Below are positions 35,853 to 43,370 of a DNA stretch of 64,000 bases, piece after piece (positions within the stretch are counted from its first letter, which is position 1; every line of letters begins with the position of its first letter). The stretch covers positions 62,001 through 126,000 of the forward strand of contig JAUXZS010000015.1 of NCBI GenBank assembly GCA_030692515.1, written 5' to 3'. The stretch comes from Bacteroidota bacterium (lineage in GTDB: Bacteria; Bacteroidota; Bacteroidia; B-17B0; Aurantibacillaceae). Under the pieces are notes generated by a model. That model was not told the origin of the DNA. It was given only the letters and a program-made list of their open reading frames with translations, and did no database searches. The position numbers and the translations under genes were made by a program.

Positions 35853-37070
35853 GTGACTGAGCAAAATAAAATAAGAGAGCAATTCCCTATTCTTAATCAA
35901 AAGGTAAATGGTTACGATTTAATTTATTTTGATAATGGCGCAACAAGTCAAAAACCAGTTTGTGTAATTAATAGCATTTCTGATTTTTATAAAACTTCAA
36001 ATTCTAATATTCATAGAGGCGTTCATACACTTAGTCGAACTGCAACCGAGTTGTTTGAAAATGCACGAAAAACAATTGCAAATTATTTTAATGTAAAAAA
36101 TGATCAGCAAATAATATTTACTTCTGGCACAACTGATTCGATAAATTTAGTAGTAAATGGCTTAGCTAAAGATTATTTAAAGGCTGGGGACGAAATAATA
36201 CTATCTGCTTATGAGCATCACTCAAATATTTTGCCTTGGCAAATGTGGGCACAAGAAAATGGCGGCAAGCTTAAAATAATTCCTTTATTGGAGGATGAAA
36301 GTATTAATTATGATGCTATCCCTTCTTTAATTTCTGATAAAACAAAATTAATTGCAATCACACAAGTTTCTAATACCTTGGGATTAATTACAGACATTGA
36401 AAAAATTAAGAGTTTCGCTCAAAAAAACAACATCCCTGTTTTACTTGATGGCGCACAGTCTGCACCACATATGTTAATTGACTTGCAAAAATTAAATGTT
36501 GATTTTTTTGTTTGTAGTGCACATAAGATGTATGGACCAACAGGCATAGGTTTATTATATCTTTCAGAAAAATGGTTAAGAGAATTACCAATTTCGAAAC
36601 CAGGAGGTGGAACAATTAAAACTGTTACGTTTGAGAAAACAGAATATGCAGAAGGTGCTTTGAGGTTTGAGCCGGGAACACCAAATATTTCTGGTGCAAT
36701 TGGTTTTGCAGCGGCAGTTAATTTTATTAAAAGTGTTGGTATTCAAACAATATTTGAGCACGAAAATGAATTGGTGCAATATGCTCAAACAAAAATGAGT
36801 GAGTTACCCGAAGTAATTATTTATGGTGTAAGTAAACATAAAGCCGGTGTTATTTCTTTTAATGTAAAAGGACAACATCCTTTTGATGTTGGTACACTTT
36901 TGGATAAATACGGAATTGCGGTAAGAACTGGTCACCACTGCACTCAGCCATTAATGCAACATTTAAAAATTCAAGGAACGGTAAGAATATCTTTTGCTAT
37001 TTATAATACAAAACAAGAAATTGATTTTTTTATTGAAAAATTAAAAAAAGTAATTACAATGCTATCTTAA
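35853..37070 (+). CDS. sufS: Cysteine desulfurase SufS
   Basis: PLP enzyme that takes sulfur from cysteine and passes it as persulfide to SufE. GTG start 2 nt after sufD; 405 residues. PLP lysine K225 in CSAHKMYGPTG, the conserved AYEHHSN and LDGAQSAPHM, and the persulfide-forming C363 in RTGHHCTQPLM on a short loop, which is the class II (SufS-type) arrangement needing SufE. It fits with the sufE gene one base downstream. Confidence 0.96.
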   Translation: MTEQNKIREQFPILNQKVNGYDLIYFDNGATSQKPVCVINSISDFYKTSNSNIHRGVHTLSRTATELFENARKTIANYFNVKNDQQIIFTSGTTDSINLVVNGLAKDYLKAGDEIILSAYEHHSNILPWQMWAQENGGKLKIIPLLEDESINYDAIPSLISDKTKLIAITQVSNTLGLITDIEKIKSFAQKNNIPVLLDGAQSAPHMLIDLQKLNVDFFVCSAHKMYGPTGIGLLYLSEKWLRELPISKPGGGTIKTVTFEKTEYAEGALRFEPGTPNISGAIGFAAAVNFIKSVGIQTIFEHENELVQYAQTKMSELPEVIIYGVSKHKAGVISFNVKGQHPFDVGTLLDKYGIAVRTGHHCTQPLMQHLKIQGTVRISFAIYNTKQEIDFFIEKLKKVITMLS

Positions 37071-37071
37071 G

Positions 37072-37488
37072 ATGACCATAGAAGAAATTGAAAAAGAAAT
37101 TATAGAGGAGTTTGAGATTTTCGGCGATAGCTGGGAATCTAAATATGAGCATTTAATAGACTTAGGAAAATCTTTACCATTAATTAATGAAAAACTAAAA
37201 ACAGAAGATAGAATTATTAAAGGATGTCAGAGTAGAGTATGGTTAAACTCTGAACTTATTGATGGTAAAATTGTTTATACAGCAGATGCAGATGCAATAA
37301 TTACAAAAGGAATGGTGGCTTTATTGGTAAGGGTTTTATCAAATCATAAACCAGAAGCAGTTGTGAAAGCAGATTTAAAATTTATTGATGAAATTGGATT
37401 AAAAGAACATTTAAGTCCAACTAGAGCAAATGGATTAGTTAGTATGATTAATAAAATGAAAACGGATGCTCTGATGCTAAGTCGATAG
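37072..37488 (+). CDS. sufE: Sulfur acceptor protein SufE
   Basis: Accepts persulfide sulfur from SufS and relays it to SufB. At 138 residues it is normal. The acceptor cysteine is C52 in DRIIKGCQSRVWL, with the family tail GLKEHLSPTRANGLVSMI. It begins one base after the sufS stop codon. Confidence 0.95.
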   Translation: MTIEEIEKEIIEEFEIFGDSWESKYEHLIDLGKSLPLINEKLKTEDRIIKGCQSRVWLNSELIDGKIVYTADADAIITKGMVALLVRVLSNHKPEAVVKADLKFIDEIGLKEHLSPTRANGLVSMINKMKTDALMLSR

Positions 37489-37490
37489 AG

Positions 37491-37623
37491 ATTAGTCATT
37501 AGAGTTTAGTCCTTGATTAACAAAAAGTAATAAGAGAGAATAAAACACATTAGGGTTTAATAAATTATTTAAAACAATAAGTTGCTAGGACTAAATTCTA
37601 AAGACTATCAACTAAAGACTAAT
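37491..37623. repeat. Inverted repeat in the sufE-sufT spacer
   Basis: Arms 37499-37513 (TTAGAGTTTAGTCCT) and 37587-37601 (AGGACTAAATTCTAA) pair over 15 bases with one mismatch; ATTAGTC (37491) also pairs with GACTAAT (37617). It fills the widest spacer of the operon. No ORF is inside. Confidence 0.65.
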
Positions 37624-37629
37624 AAGAAA

Positions 37630-37959
37630 ATGAGCGCAATAATTGTTACAAAAAATACTGAATTAATGCAACGCGTTATCGAAGAAATTAAAACATGCTT
37701 TGATCCTGAAATTCCTGTTGATGTTTGGGAGCTAGGATTAATTTATGAATTGCATTTAGATGATGAAAATAATTTAAAAATAGTTATGACTTTAACATCT
37801 CCAAATTGCCCGGTAGCAGAGAGTTTGCCGGCTGAGGTAGAAAATAAATGTAAACTGTTAGCAGGCATAAAATCTGCCGAACTTAAATTAACTTTTGAGC
37901 CAACTTGGGAAAAAGAGATGATGAGCGAAGTAGCGCAATTAGAATTAGGATTTATGTAA
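37630..37959 (+). CDS. sufT: SUF-system maturation protein of the DUF59/MIP18 family (SufT-like)
   Basis: A 109-residue DUF59 protein, used in Fe-S protein maturation next to SUF genes. I start it at the ATG at 37630 (MSAIIVTKNTELMQRV); an upstream TTG frame would run into the repeat hairpin. The hallmark DPEIPVDVWELGLIYEL and MTLTSPNCPVAESLP (conserved Cys) are present. It lies after the inverted repeat that separates it from sufE and before a second repeat that precedes DUF2480, still in the SUF operon order. The gene symbol rests on context. Confidence 0.85.
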   Translation: MSAIIVTKNTELMQRVIEEIKTCFDPEIPVDVWELGLIYELHLDDENNLKIVMTLTSPNCPVAESLPAEVENKCKLLAGIKSAELKLTFEPTWEKEMMSEVAQLELGFM

Positions 37960-37970
37960 GAGTATATTGC

Positions 37971-38006
37971 CCTCCTCTTGAGGAGGTGTCCGAAGGACGG
38001 AGGAGG
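37971..38006 (+). repeat. CCTCCTCTTGAGGAGG repeat ending in an AGGAGG before DUF2480
   Basis: CCTCCTC (37971-37977) pairs perfectly with GAGGAGG at 37980-37986, or alternatively with the second copy GGAGGAGG at 37999-38006; GTCC and GGAC make a small hairpin in between. The second AGGAGG sits 10 nt before the ATG at 38017 and would be a very strong ribosome-binding site, unusual in this phylum. Confidence 0.6.
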
Positions 38007-38016
38007 AAAAAAACAA

Positions 38017-38520
38017 ATGGAAGAAATAACAAATAAAGTAGCAAATAGTGGCATTGTAACCATCGACTTGGAAGAATTTTATATTCCGGGCGAAAGAATT
38101 TTATTTGATATTAAACCACTTTTATTTCAAGAACTAATATTGAAAGAAAAAGATTTTAGAGATTTTATTAAGACTAACGATTGGAGTATTTATAAAGATA
38201 AAATTGTTGGGTTAATTTGTACAGCAGATGCAATTGTGCCTACCTGGGCCTACATGTTGTTAACTTTAGCTTTAGAACCATTTGCTAAAAGAGTTTTGTT
38301 TGGAAACTTAAATGAGATAGAAAACATTTTATTCTCTGAAAAATTAAATGCATTAGATGTTTCTCAATTTAAAGATGCTCGTATAGTAATTAAAGGTTGT
38401 GGCGATAAACCAATGCCTATAAATGCTTATGTGCAATTAACAACGCTCTTAAAACCTCTTGCTAAAAGTATTATGTATGGAGAGCCTTGCAGTACTGTGC
38501 CTTTGTATAAAGCGAAATAA
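38017..38520 (+). CDS. DUF2480 family protein, SUF operon accessory
   Basis: A 167-residue cytoplasmic protein of family DUF2480, restricted to Bacteroidota. The ATG at 38017 is preferred; an upstream TTG would read through the GAGG repeat. Features include IDLEEFYIPGERILFDIKPLLFQ, IYKDKIVGLICTADAIVPTWAYMLL, and KGCGDKPMPINAYVQLTTLLKPLAKSIMYGEPCSTVPLY with conserved Cys. No enzyme motif is recognised. Its place as the last gene of SUF suggests a role in Fe-S assembly or repair; that is inference. Confidence 0.85.
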   Translation: MEEITNKVANSGIVTIDLEEFYIPGERILFDIKPLLFQELILKEKDFRDFIKTNDWSIYKDKIVGLICTADAIVPTWAYMLLTLALEPFAKRVLFGNLNEIENILFSEKLNALDVSQFKDARIVIKGCGDKPMPINAYVQLTTLLKPLAKSIMYGEPCSTVPLYKAK

Positions 38521-38526
38521 TTTTTT

Positions 38527-38598
38527 AGCCACGAATTGCACTAATTTTCACTAATTCTTTAAACTATTGATTTGTGTTAATTCGTGTAATTCGTGGCT
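38527..38598. repeat. Inverted repeat, GCCACGAATTGCAC family, between convergent genes
   Basis: Left arm AGCCACGAATTGCACTAATT and right arm AATTCGTGTAATTCGTGGCT match in 18 of 20 positions as an inverted pair, with a loop near 30 nt. It lies between DUF2480 (+) and the HMA lipoprotein gene (-), 6 nt after the first and 15 nt before the second. Same family as 7471-7610. Confidence 0.75.
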
Positions 38599-38613
38599 TT
38601 ATGAAACTGGAGG

Positions 38614-38958
38614 CTAATTATCTCTACGCTCGTATTGACACGCTTCTGGTAAATTAGAATACGCGTAATCATTACCATAAAAAAGTTCATTATCAAAACC
38701 TGCGCTTGCAACAGATTTTAAAACTGCATCAGTGGTTATAACTGTAGTATCTATTTTAAATACTAATAATTTAGAATCAAGATTCCAATTAACATCCGAA
38801 ACCCCATTTAATTTACTGGCCTTTTCAATACTTTTTTTACAGATATCGTTATTCCCCCAAACGTGAAAAGTTTTTTCTACAACAGTATTTGATTTTGTTC
38901 CGCAAGAAATAAAAAACAAAAAAGAAAATAAGAACACCAACCCAATTATTCGCATCAT
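38614..38958 (-). CDS. Lipoprotein with a heavy-metal-associated-like domain
   Basis: A 114-residue lipoprotein; lipobox FISC (C19) follows a hydrophobic signal. The mature part (about 30-95) resembles an HMA/ferredoxin-like metal-transport fold: FHVWGNNDICKKSIEKASKLNGVSDVNWNLDSKLLVFKI and TDAVLKSVASAGFDNE. The metal-binding CxxC is reduced to one Cys (C41 region), so it may bind metal differently or not at all. Its ATG overlaps the TGA of the polysaccharide deacetylase gene (ATGA), so the two are coupled. Confidence 0.75.
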   Translation of the reverse strand: MMRIIGLVFLFSFLFFISCGTKSNTVVEKTFHVWGNNDICKKSIEKASKLNGVSDVNWNLDSKLLVFKIDTTVITTDAVLKSVASAGFDNELFYGNDYAYSNLPEACQYERRDN

Positions 38959-39578
38959 GATTCTATAACATTAAATTCGTATTGCAAATGTGCGAAATGT
39001 TTCAGAAATAATGGCAAAGAAAAGCGTAAATTTTTTTCAGCTTTGTAATTATCATGAAAAAGCACAATAGAACCAGGTTTTGTATTAGAAATTACATTTT
39101 TAACAACTGCTTTTTCGCTTATTTTTTCGTAATCGTAACTGATTACATCCCAAAAAATAATTTTATAACCATTACTCATCAAAGCCTTGTACTGACTACG
39201 TTTAAGCTGTCCATATGGCGGACGAAAAAGATTGTTTTTAACAAGTTTTTTACAATTATTTACTTCATCTAAATAATCTAAATTTTTAGTTTTGAATCCT
39301 TTGAGATGAGTCATAGTATGATTTGCCACAACATGTCCTTCTGCTTTTATACGTTCAAAAACCTCTGGGTTTTTAACAATATTTGCGCCAACACAAAAAA
39401 AAGTAGCTTTAGCGTTGTATTTTTTTAGCTCATCTAATACCCACTCAGTAAGACCTGCAATTGGACCATCATCAAATGTTAAATAGATAATTTTTTTGTT
39501 TGTGTTAATTTTCCATACAGCTTTTGGATAAATAATCTTTAAAAAAGATTTTGGCTGTATGAGAAGAAAGTTTTTCAA
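38955..39578 (-). CDS. Polysaccharide deacetylase (NodB-like)
   Basis: A carbohydrate esterase family 4 protein, probably acting on peptidoglycan or another envelope glycan. The NodB motifs are all there: TFDDGP, NHTMTH for the metal-binding His pair, RPPYG, and the C-terminal ILFHDN segment. The longest frame starts at 39623, but that TTG lies within the stem of the terminator of the upstream gene; I prefer the TTG at 39578, giving 207 residues (MKNFLLIQPKSFLKIIYPK). The HMA-like lipoprotein gene overlaps its end by 4 nt. Confidence 0.85.
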   Translation of the reverse strand: MKNFLLIQPKSFLKIIYPKAVWKINTNKKIIYLTFDDGPIAGLTEWVLDELKKYNAKATFFCVGANIVKNPEVFERIKAEGHVVANHTMTHLKGFKTKNLDYLDEVNNCKKLVKNNLFRPPYGQLKRSQYKALMSNGYKIIFWDVISYDYEKISEKAVVKNVISNTKPGSIVLFHDNYKAEKNLRFSLPLFLKHFAHLQYEFNVIES

Positions 39579-39618
39579 AACTTGTTTATTTTTTAATAAG
39601 TATAAACAAAAAGAAAAC

Positions 39619-39653
39619 CACAAAGAGTGAATTTTTTGATTACACTCTTTGTG
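39619..39653 (-). terminator. Terminator after the GT117 gene
   Basis: Arms CACAAAGAGTG (39619-39629) and CACTCTTTGTG (39643-39653) form a perfect 11-bp stem, 10 nt after the stop of the DUF2723 gene. On the minus strand the stem is followed by GTTTTCTTTTTG. It overlaps the longest possible start of the deacetylase gene. Confidence 0.75.
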
Positions 39654-39663
39654 ATTAAATAAG

Positions 39664-42600
39664 TTAGTTTAAGTCAGGCATTTGTTGCCCTTCTGGCGCT
39701 AATTCCTCAGGGGGAATAATTGCAGAAATACGAGCAATAAATTCTTTAGATAATGCCTCTTGTTTAAATTGTTGAGACATGCCTGTTAATCTTTTTAATA
39801 TTTCTTTGCATTGATTTACTTCTCTTCCAAAAGCAACTCTGTGGCTAGGTTTTTGTGCATTGTAAATTCTTAAGTCACCTTCAAAAATATCAAACAACTT
39901 TTTAGCTAAGTCATTTGCTTTTTTTATCTCTCCAATTTGATAATAACCTGCGCAAATTGTAAAAATAGTAGCGTCATAAGGTATATTTTCATCAGGCATT
40001 ACTTCTAAGCATTTATCTAAAATTGCTTTTGCTTTTTTATCTTTGCCTTCGTTAATTAAGGCGCCGGCCAAAACTCCCATTTGCATACGTAAATTACCTG
40101 TCATGCGTATACAATTCTCATCTAAATTTATTCCTTTTTTATCCATTCCTCCCCACAAAAATTTAGTCATAATGTTATCGTACATCGCATCTGTATTTAC
40201 ACGACCACCTTGAGACTCTTCCATATCGGTTTGTTTAATTGGCACAAATCTGTATGCTAAACCTTCTAATTGAAAGTATTTTTTTAATCCAACATAAGCT
40301 TCATCACCAGTAGTAACAGCAAAATAAATTGGTCGCTCCCATTTGCTATTTGCAATAAGGTCTAACACCATCAAATCGTTTTTAGTTATATAACTTCTGC
40401 CACCCATATCCCAACTTACTCTTTTTACTAGACGCGAAGTATCCCTAACAGAAATAACTTTGTTCTTCATAACTGTTAAACTATCTACATTAACGTAAAA
40501 ACTTTTTGTTGGAATAACATCTATCAAATCACCACCGTTATCATACTTACCCGTAGGATCATCGCTAATTGCTTGCAATAAAGCATCCTTTAAATTCATT
40601 GGTGTATTGTTTTGACTATTAATAACCAAGTATTCTAATTTAGAGGCCTCCAATTTTTCTTCAGGAATTGTAAACGGCACAGGTTTGCTATCATAAGCTG
40701 CTCTGCGCATTTGTTTAATATACCAATCTGTTTGTAGTAAACTTAAATTCACAACGCGCACATCTGTCCTAATTCCTTCTACCTCTTGGGCGTACCAAAG
40801 CGGGAAAGTATCGTTGTCTCCATTTGTAAATAAAATTGCATTAGGAGCACAGCTTTGTAAATAATTAATAGCGCAATCGCGTGACATTGTTCTTAAAGAA
40901 CGATCATGATCATTCCAACCTTCTTTTGCCATAATACCTGGCACAACCAAACTTAATGCGGTAGAGCCAATTGCAATACCCATTGTTGCGGCCTTTTTGC
41001 TTAATAAATCATATATAAACAATACACCAAAGCCTATCCAAATGGCAAAGGCATAGAAGCTGCCGGCATAGGCATAATCACGCTCACGTGGTTGATATGG
41101 CGTTTGATTTAAATAAACTACAATTGCTAAACCGGTTAATAAAAAGAAACTTAACACAATCCATGCATCGGGTTTATTACGCTTAAAATGAAAGAACATT
41201 CCAAATAAACCTAAAATTAACGGCAGAGCATAAAAATGATTTTCGGCAAAATTGTTTTTATCGCGGTAAATCTTTTTTGAGGTATCACTATCTAACAAGG
41301 CATCATCAATACCTTTTATACCTGTTACCCAATTTCCTTCCATGCTGTTTTTCATTAAGCCTTGTACGTCATTTTGTCTTCCAACAAAATTCCAAAAGAA
41401 GTAACGTAAATACATAAACTTAACTTGATAAGCAATAAAATAAGATAAATTAGCTGCCATGGTTGGAATTTCAACAGTTGAAGGTTCTCCGTTCCTGTCC
41501 TCCACCATTTTAGTTTTGTGGTGTTCAGCAATATTGCCCCAGTATTTATAGGCCGATTCGTGATGTGATTGACTACTCCACATACGAGGGAAAATTGTAC
41601 AAAATTCTTTCTGATATTTTGGAATTGAATTTTTTCTTGAATCGATTACTTTATAATTTTTATTTTTATCATCTTTCTTGAAAATAGGATCACCACTGCC
41701 AAATTCACTTTTAGAAACTGTTGGAGCGTTATAATATTGTCCGTACAAAATTGGCCAATCACCATATTGCTCACGTAATAAATACGATAACATGTTTGGC
41801 GCATTTTCAGGATCGTTTTCATCCATTGGGGTATTTGCTTGAGAGCGAATTACCAATACAAAAAATGAAGAATAACCAATTAACAATGTTGCAAAACTTA
41901 AAAATACTGCATGAAGAGTAACTGTTTTTGTTTTGAATTTATGAATAGCATATAAAATACCACCAATCATAATTAAACGCGTAAACATTCCGCCTCCGCT
42001 AGGAGCAGTTACTACTGCAAATAAGCCCAAAATAGCTCCAGAGTAAAATCCTATTTTATAATGTTGTTCTTTTTTATTTAAGGTATAAAGAATTAAAAAA
42101 GTAAGAGAAACAATTAAAAGTAAAAAGAAGATGATTGTGCCTGTACCAAAACCGAAACTCATTTTATTAGTAAAGAAAACTTCATAATCACTAACAAATT
42201 TAACCACTTTAGGAATGATTAGATTTTGTACGAAGCCTAAAATTAAAACCGAAGAAATGCCGGCAATAAAAAAACCTTTCCAAGTAAATTGGTATTTTTT
42301 AAAATAAATTACAAATCCAATTGCAGGAATAACCAATAAGTTAAGTAAATGGACCCCAATAGAAAGACCAATTAAATAACTAATTAATATTAACCAACGT
42401 AAGGCAGCTGTTGGATTAACAGAATCCTCTTCATCCCATTTTAAAATGGCCCAAAAAACAATGGCGGTAAATAATGCCGACATTGCATAAACCTCCCCTT
42501 CAACTGCGCTAAACCAAAAAGAGTCGGAAAATGTATAAGCCAATGCGCCAACTATACCAGCTCCTAAAATTGCCCATTGTTGAGGTTTAGCTAAATCTGC

Positions 42601-42936
42601 TACTTTTTTAGCGTACACTTTAATGCCCAAACGGGTAATTGTCCAAAACAAAAATAAAATAGTAAACGAGCTTGAAAGTGCGCTCATAATGTTAACCATC
42701 ATTGCGGCAAGCGCCGGGTCGCCACCGGCTAATAAAGAGAAAAATCGGCCTACAATTAAGAAAAATGGAGCTCCAGGAGGGTGACCAACTTCTAATTTAT
42801 ATGCACACGCAATGTATTCACCACAGTCCCAAAAGCTTGCTGTTGGCTCAATTGTACAGCAATACGTGTAAGTAGCAATAGCCCAAACAAGCCATCCGAT
42901 AATGTTGTTTAATTTTATAAATTCCTTTGTCATCAT
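39664..42936 (-). CDS. DUF2723 / GT117 family membrane protein (protein O-mannosyltransferase-like)
   Basis: A 1090-residue polytopic GT-C-like glycosyltransferase of the DUF2723 family (GT117), common and abundant in Bacteroidota, where it is linked to protein O-glycosylation. The N-terminal signature is TYTYCCTIEPTASFWDCGEYIACAYKLEVGHPPGAPFF with the acidic pair near 36-40, followed by about a dozen helices to residue 670, then a large soluble domain with NGDNDTFPLWYAQEVEGIRTDVRVVNLSL and TPR-like helices at the end. Substrate proteins in this organism are not known. Confidence 0.9.
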   Translation of the reverse strand: MMTKEFIKLNNIIGWLVWAIATYTYCCTIEPTASFWDCGEYIACAYKLEVGHPPGAPFFLIVGRFFSLLAGGDPALAAMMVNIMSALSSSFTILFLFWTITRLGIKVYAKKVADLAKPQQWAILGAGIVGALAYTFSDSFWFSAVEGEVYAMSALFTAIVFWAILKWDEEDSVNPTAALRWLILISYLIGLSIGVHLLNLLVIPAIGFVIYFKKYQFTWKGFFIAGISSVLILGFVQNLIIPKVVKFVSDYEVFFTNKMSFGFGTGTIIFFLLLIVSLTFLILYTLNKKEQHYKIGFYSGAILGLFAVVTAPSGGGMFTRLIMIGGILYAIHKFKTKTVTLHAVFLSFATLLIGYSSFFVLVIRSQANTPMDENDPENAPNMLSYLLREQYGDWPILYGQYYNAPTVSKSEFGSGDPIFKKDDKNKNYKVIDSRKNSIPKYQKEFCTIFPRMWSSQSHHESAYKYWGNIAEHHKTKMVEDRNGEPSTVEIPTMAANLSYFIAYQVKFMYLRYFFWNFVGRQNDVQGLMKNSMEGNWVTGIKGIDDALLDSDTSKKIYRDKNNFAENHFYALPLILGLFGMFFHFKRNKPDAWIVLSFFLLTGLAIVVYLNQTPYQPRERDYAYAGSFYAFAIWIGFGVLFIYDLLSKKAATMGIAIGSTALSLVVPGIMAKEGWNDHDRSLRTMSRDCAINYLQSCAPNAILFTNGDNDTFPLWYAQEVEGIRTDVRVVNLSLLQTDWYIKQMRRAAYDSKPVPFTIPEEKLEASKLEYLVINSQNNTPMNLKDALLQAISDDPTGKYDNGGDLIDVIPTKSFYVNVDSLTVMKNKVISVRDTSRLVKRVSWDMGGRSYITKNDLMVLDLIANSKWERPIYFAVTTGDEAYVGLKKYFQLEGLAYRFVPIKQTDMEESQGGRVNTDAMYDNIMTKFLWGGMDKKGINLDENCIRMTGNLRMQMGVLAGALINEGKDKKAKAILDKCLEVMPDENIPYDATIFTICAGYYQIGEIKKANDLAKKLFDIFEGDLRIYNAQKPSHRVAFGREVNQCKEILKRLTGMSQQFKQEALSKEFIARISAIIPPEELAPEGQQMPDLN

Positions 42937-43007
42937 ACGTTTAAATAGTATTTGCGAAGATAGTATTTTACTTTGTTTATAATAGAACGAATTTTCGTAA
43001 AAAATAT

Positions 43008-43036
43008 TTGAAACAATTAAAAATTTTGTATTTTTG
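43008..43036 (+). promoter_or_regulatory. tRNA-Gln promoter (TTG - N18 - TATTTTTG)
   Basis: TTG at 43008-43010 and TATTTTTG at 43029-43036 are spaced by 18 bases, matching the phylum promoter. The start site near 43042 is about 10 nt before the tRNA. Confidence 0.65.
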
Positions 43037-43052
43037 CAGTCTTAAAATAAAT

Positions 43053-43123
43053 TGCCCGATCGTCTAAGGGCAGGACTTCAGTTTTTGGTTCTGACTATGT
43101 TGGTTCGAATCCAGCTCGGGCAA
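43053..43123 (+). tRNA. tRNA-Gln (TTG)
   Basis: Acceptor arms TGCCCGA (43053-43059) and TCGGGCA (43116-43122) pair perfectly, with discriminator A at 43123 and no encoded CCA. Anticodon loop TTTTGGT with anticodon TTG at 43085-43087, T-arm GTTGG TTCGAAT CCAGC. About 71 nt. Confidence 0.9.
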
Positions 43124-43129
43124 CAACTA

Positions 43130-43158
43130 AACCCCTTCTGCTTGCAGAAGGGGTTTTT
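43130..43158 (+). terminator. Terminator of tRNA-Gln
   Basis: AACCCCTTCTG / CAGAAGGGGTT stem with a CTTG loop, followed by TTTTTTG. Directly downstream of the tRNA. Confidence 0.85.
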
Positions 43159-43215
43159 TGTTTTCTTTGAGGAAGGAAAACTAGGCTTTTATGTCGAAAA
43201 GAAAACAAAAAACCC
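43151..43215. repeat. 18-bp inverted repeat overlapping the tRNA-Gln terminator
   Basis: GGGTTTTTTGTTTTCTTT at 43151-43168 is the exact reverse complement of AAAGAAAACAAAAAACCC at 43198-43215. The left arm is shared with the 3' arm and T-tract of the terminator, so the two hairpins exclude each other. The 43216-43300 remainder up to the der gene shows only short complementary pieces and no gene. Confidence 0.7.
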
Positions 43216-43301
43216 ATTTTCGAGAAGCGAAAAGGTTTTGTTGAGCATCAACCTCTTTTCGGGATCAACGCAGTTAATCCTTCGTAACCTTTAAAAACAA
43301 A

Positions 43302-43334
43302 AGACCTGTCAGGTTTTTAAAACCTGACAGGTCT
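43302..43334. repeat. 33-bp palindrome AGACCTGTCAGGTTTT-T-AAAACCTGACAGGTCT
   Basis: A perfect inverted repeat of two 16-base arms around one base, between tRNA-Gln (+) and der (-). I recall similar AGACCTGTCAGG palindromes as frequent intergenic elements in this phylum; that frequency is from memory, not tested. Confidence 0.8.
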
Positions 43335-43370
43335 AAAGTAAATCCTGTAGAAAATCAAAAAAATAAAAAA

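Noticed and set aside
43052-43294. 80-codon ORF starting at tRNA-Gln
   Set aside because: It covers the tRNA, the terminator and the inverted repeat, with no protein-like composition.
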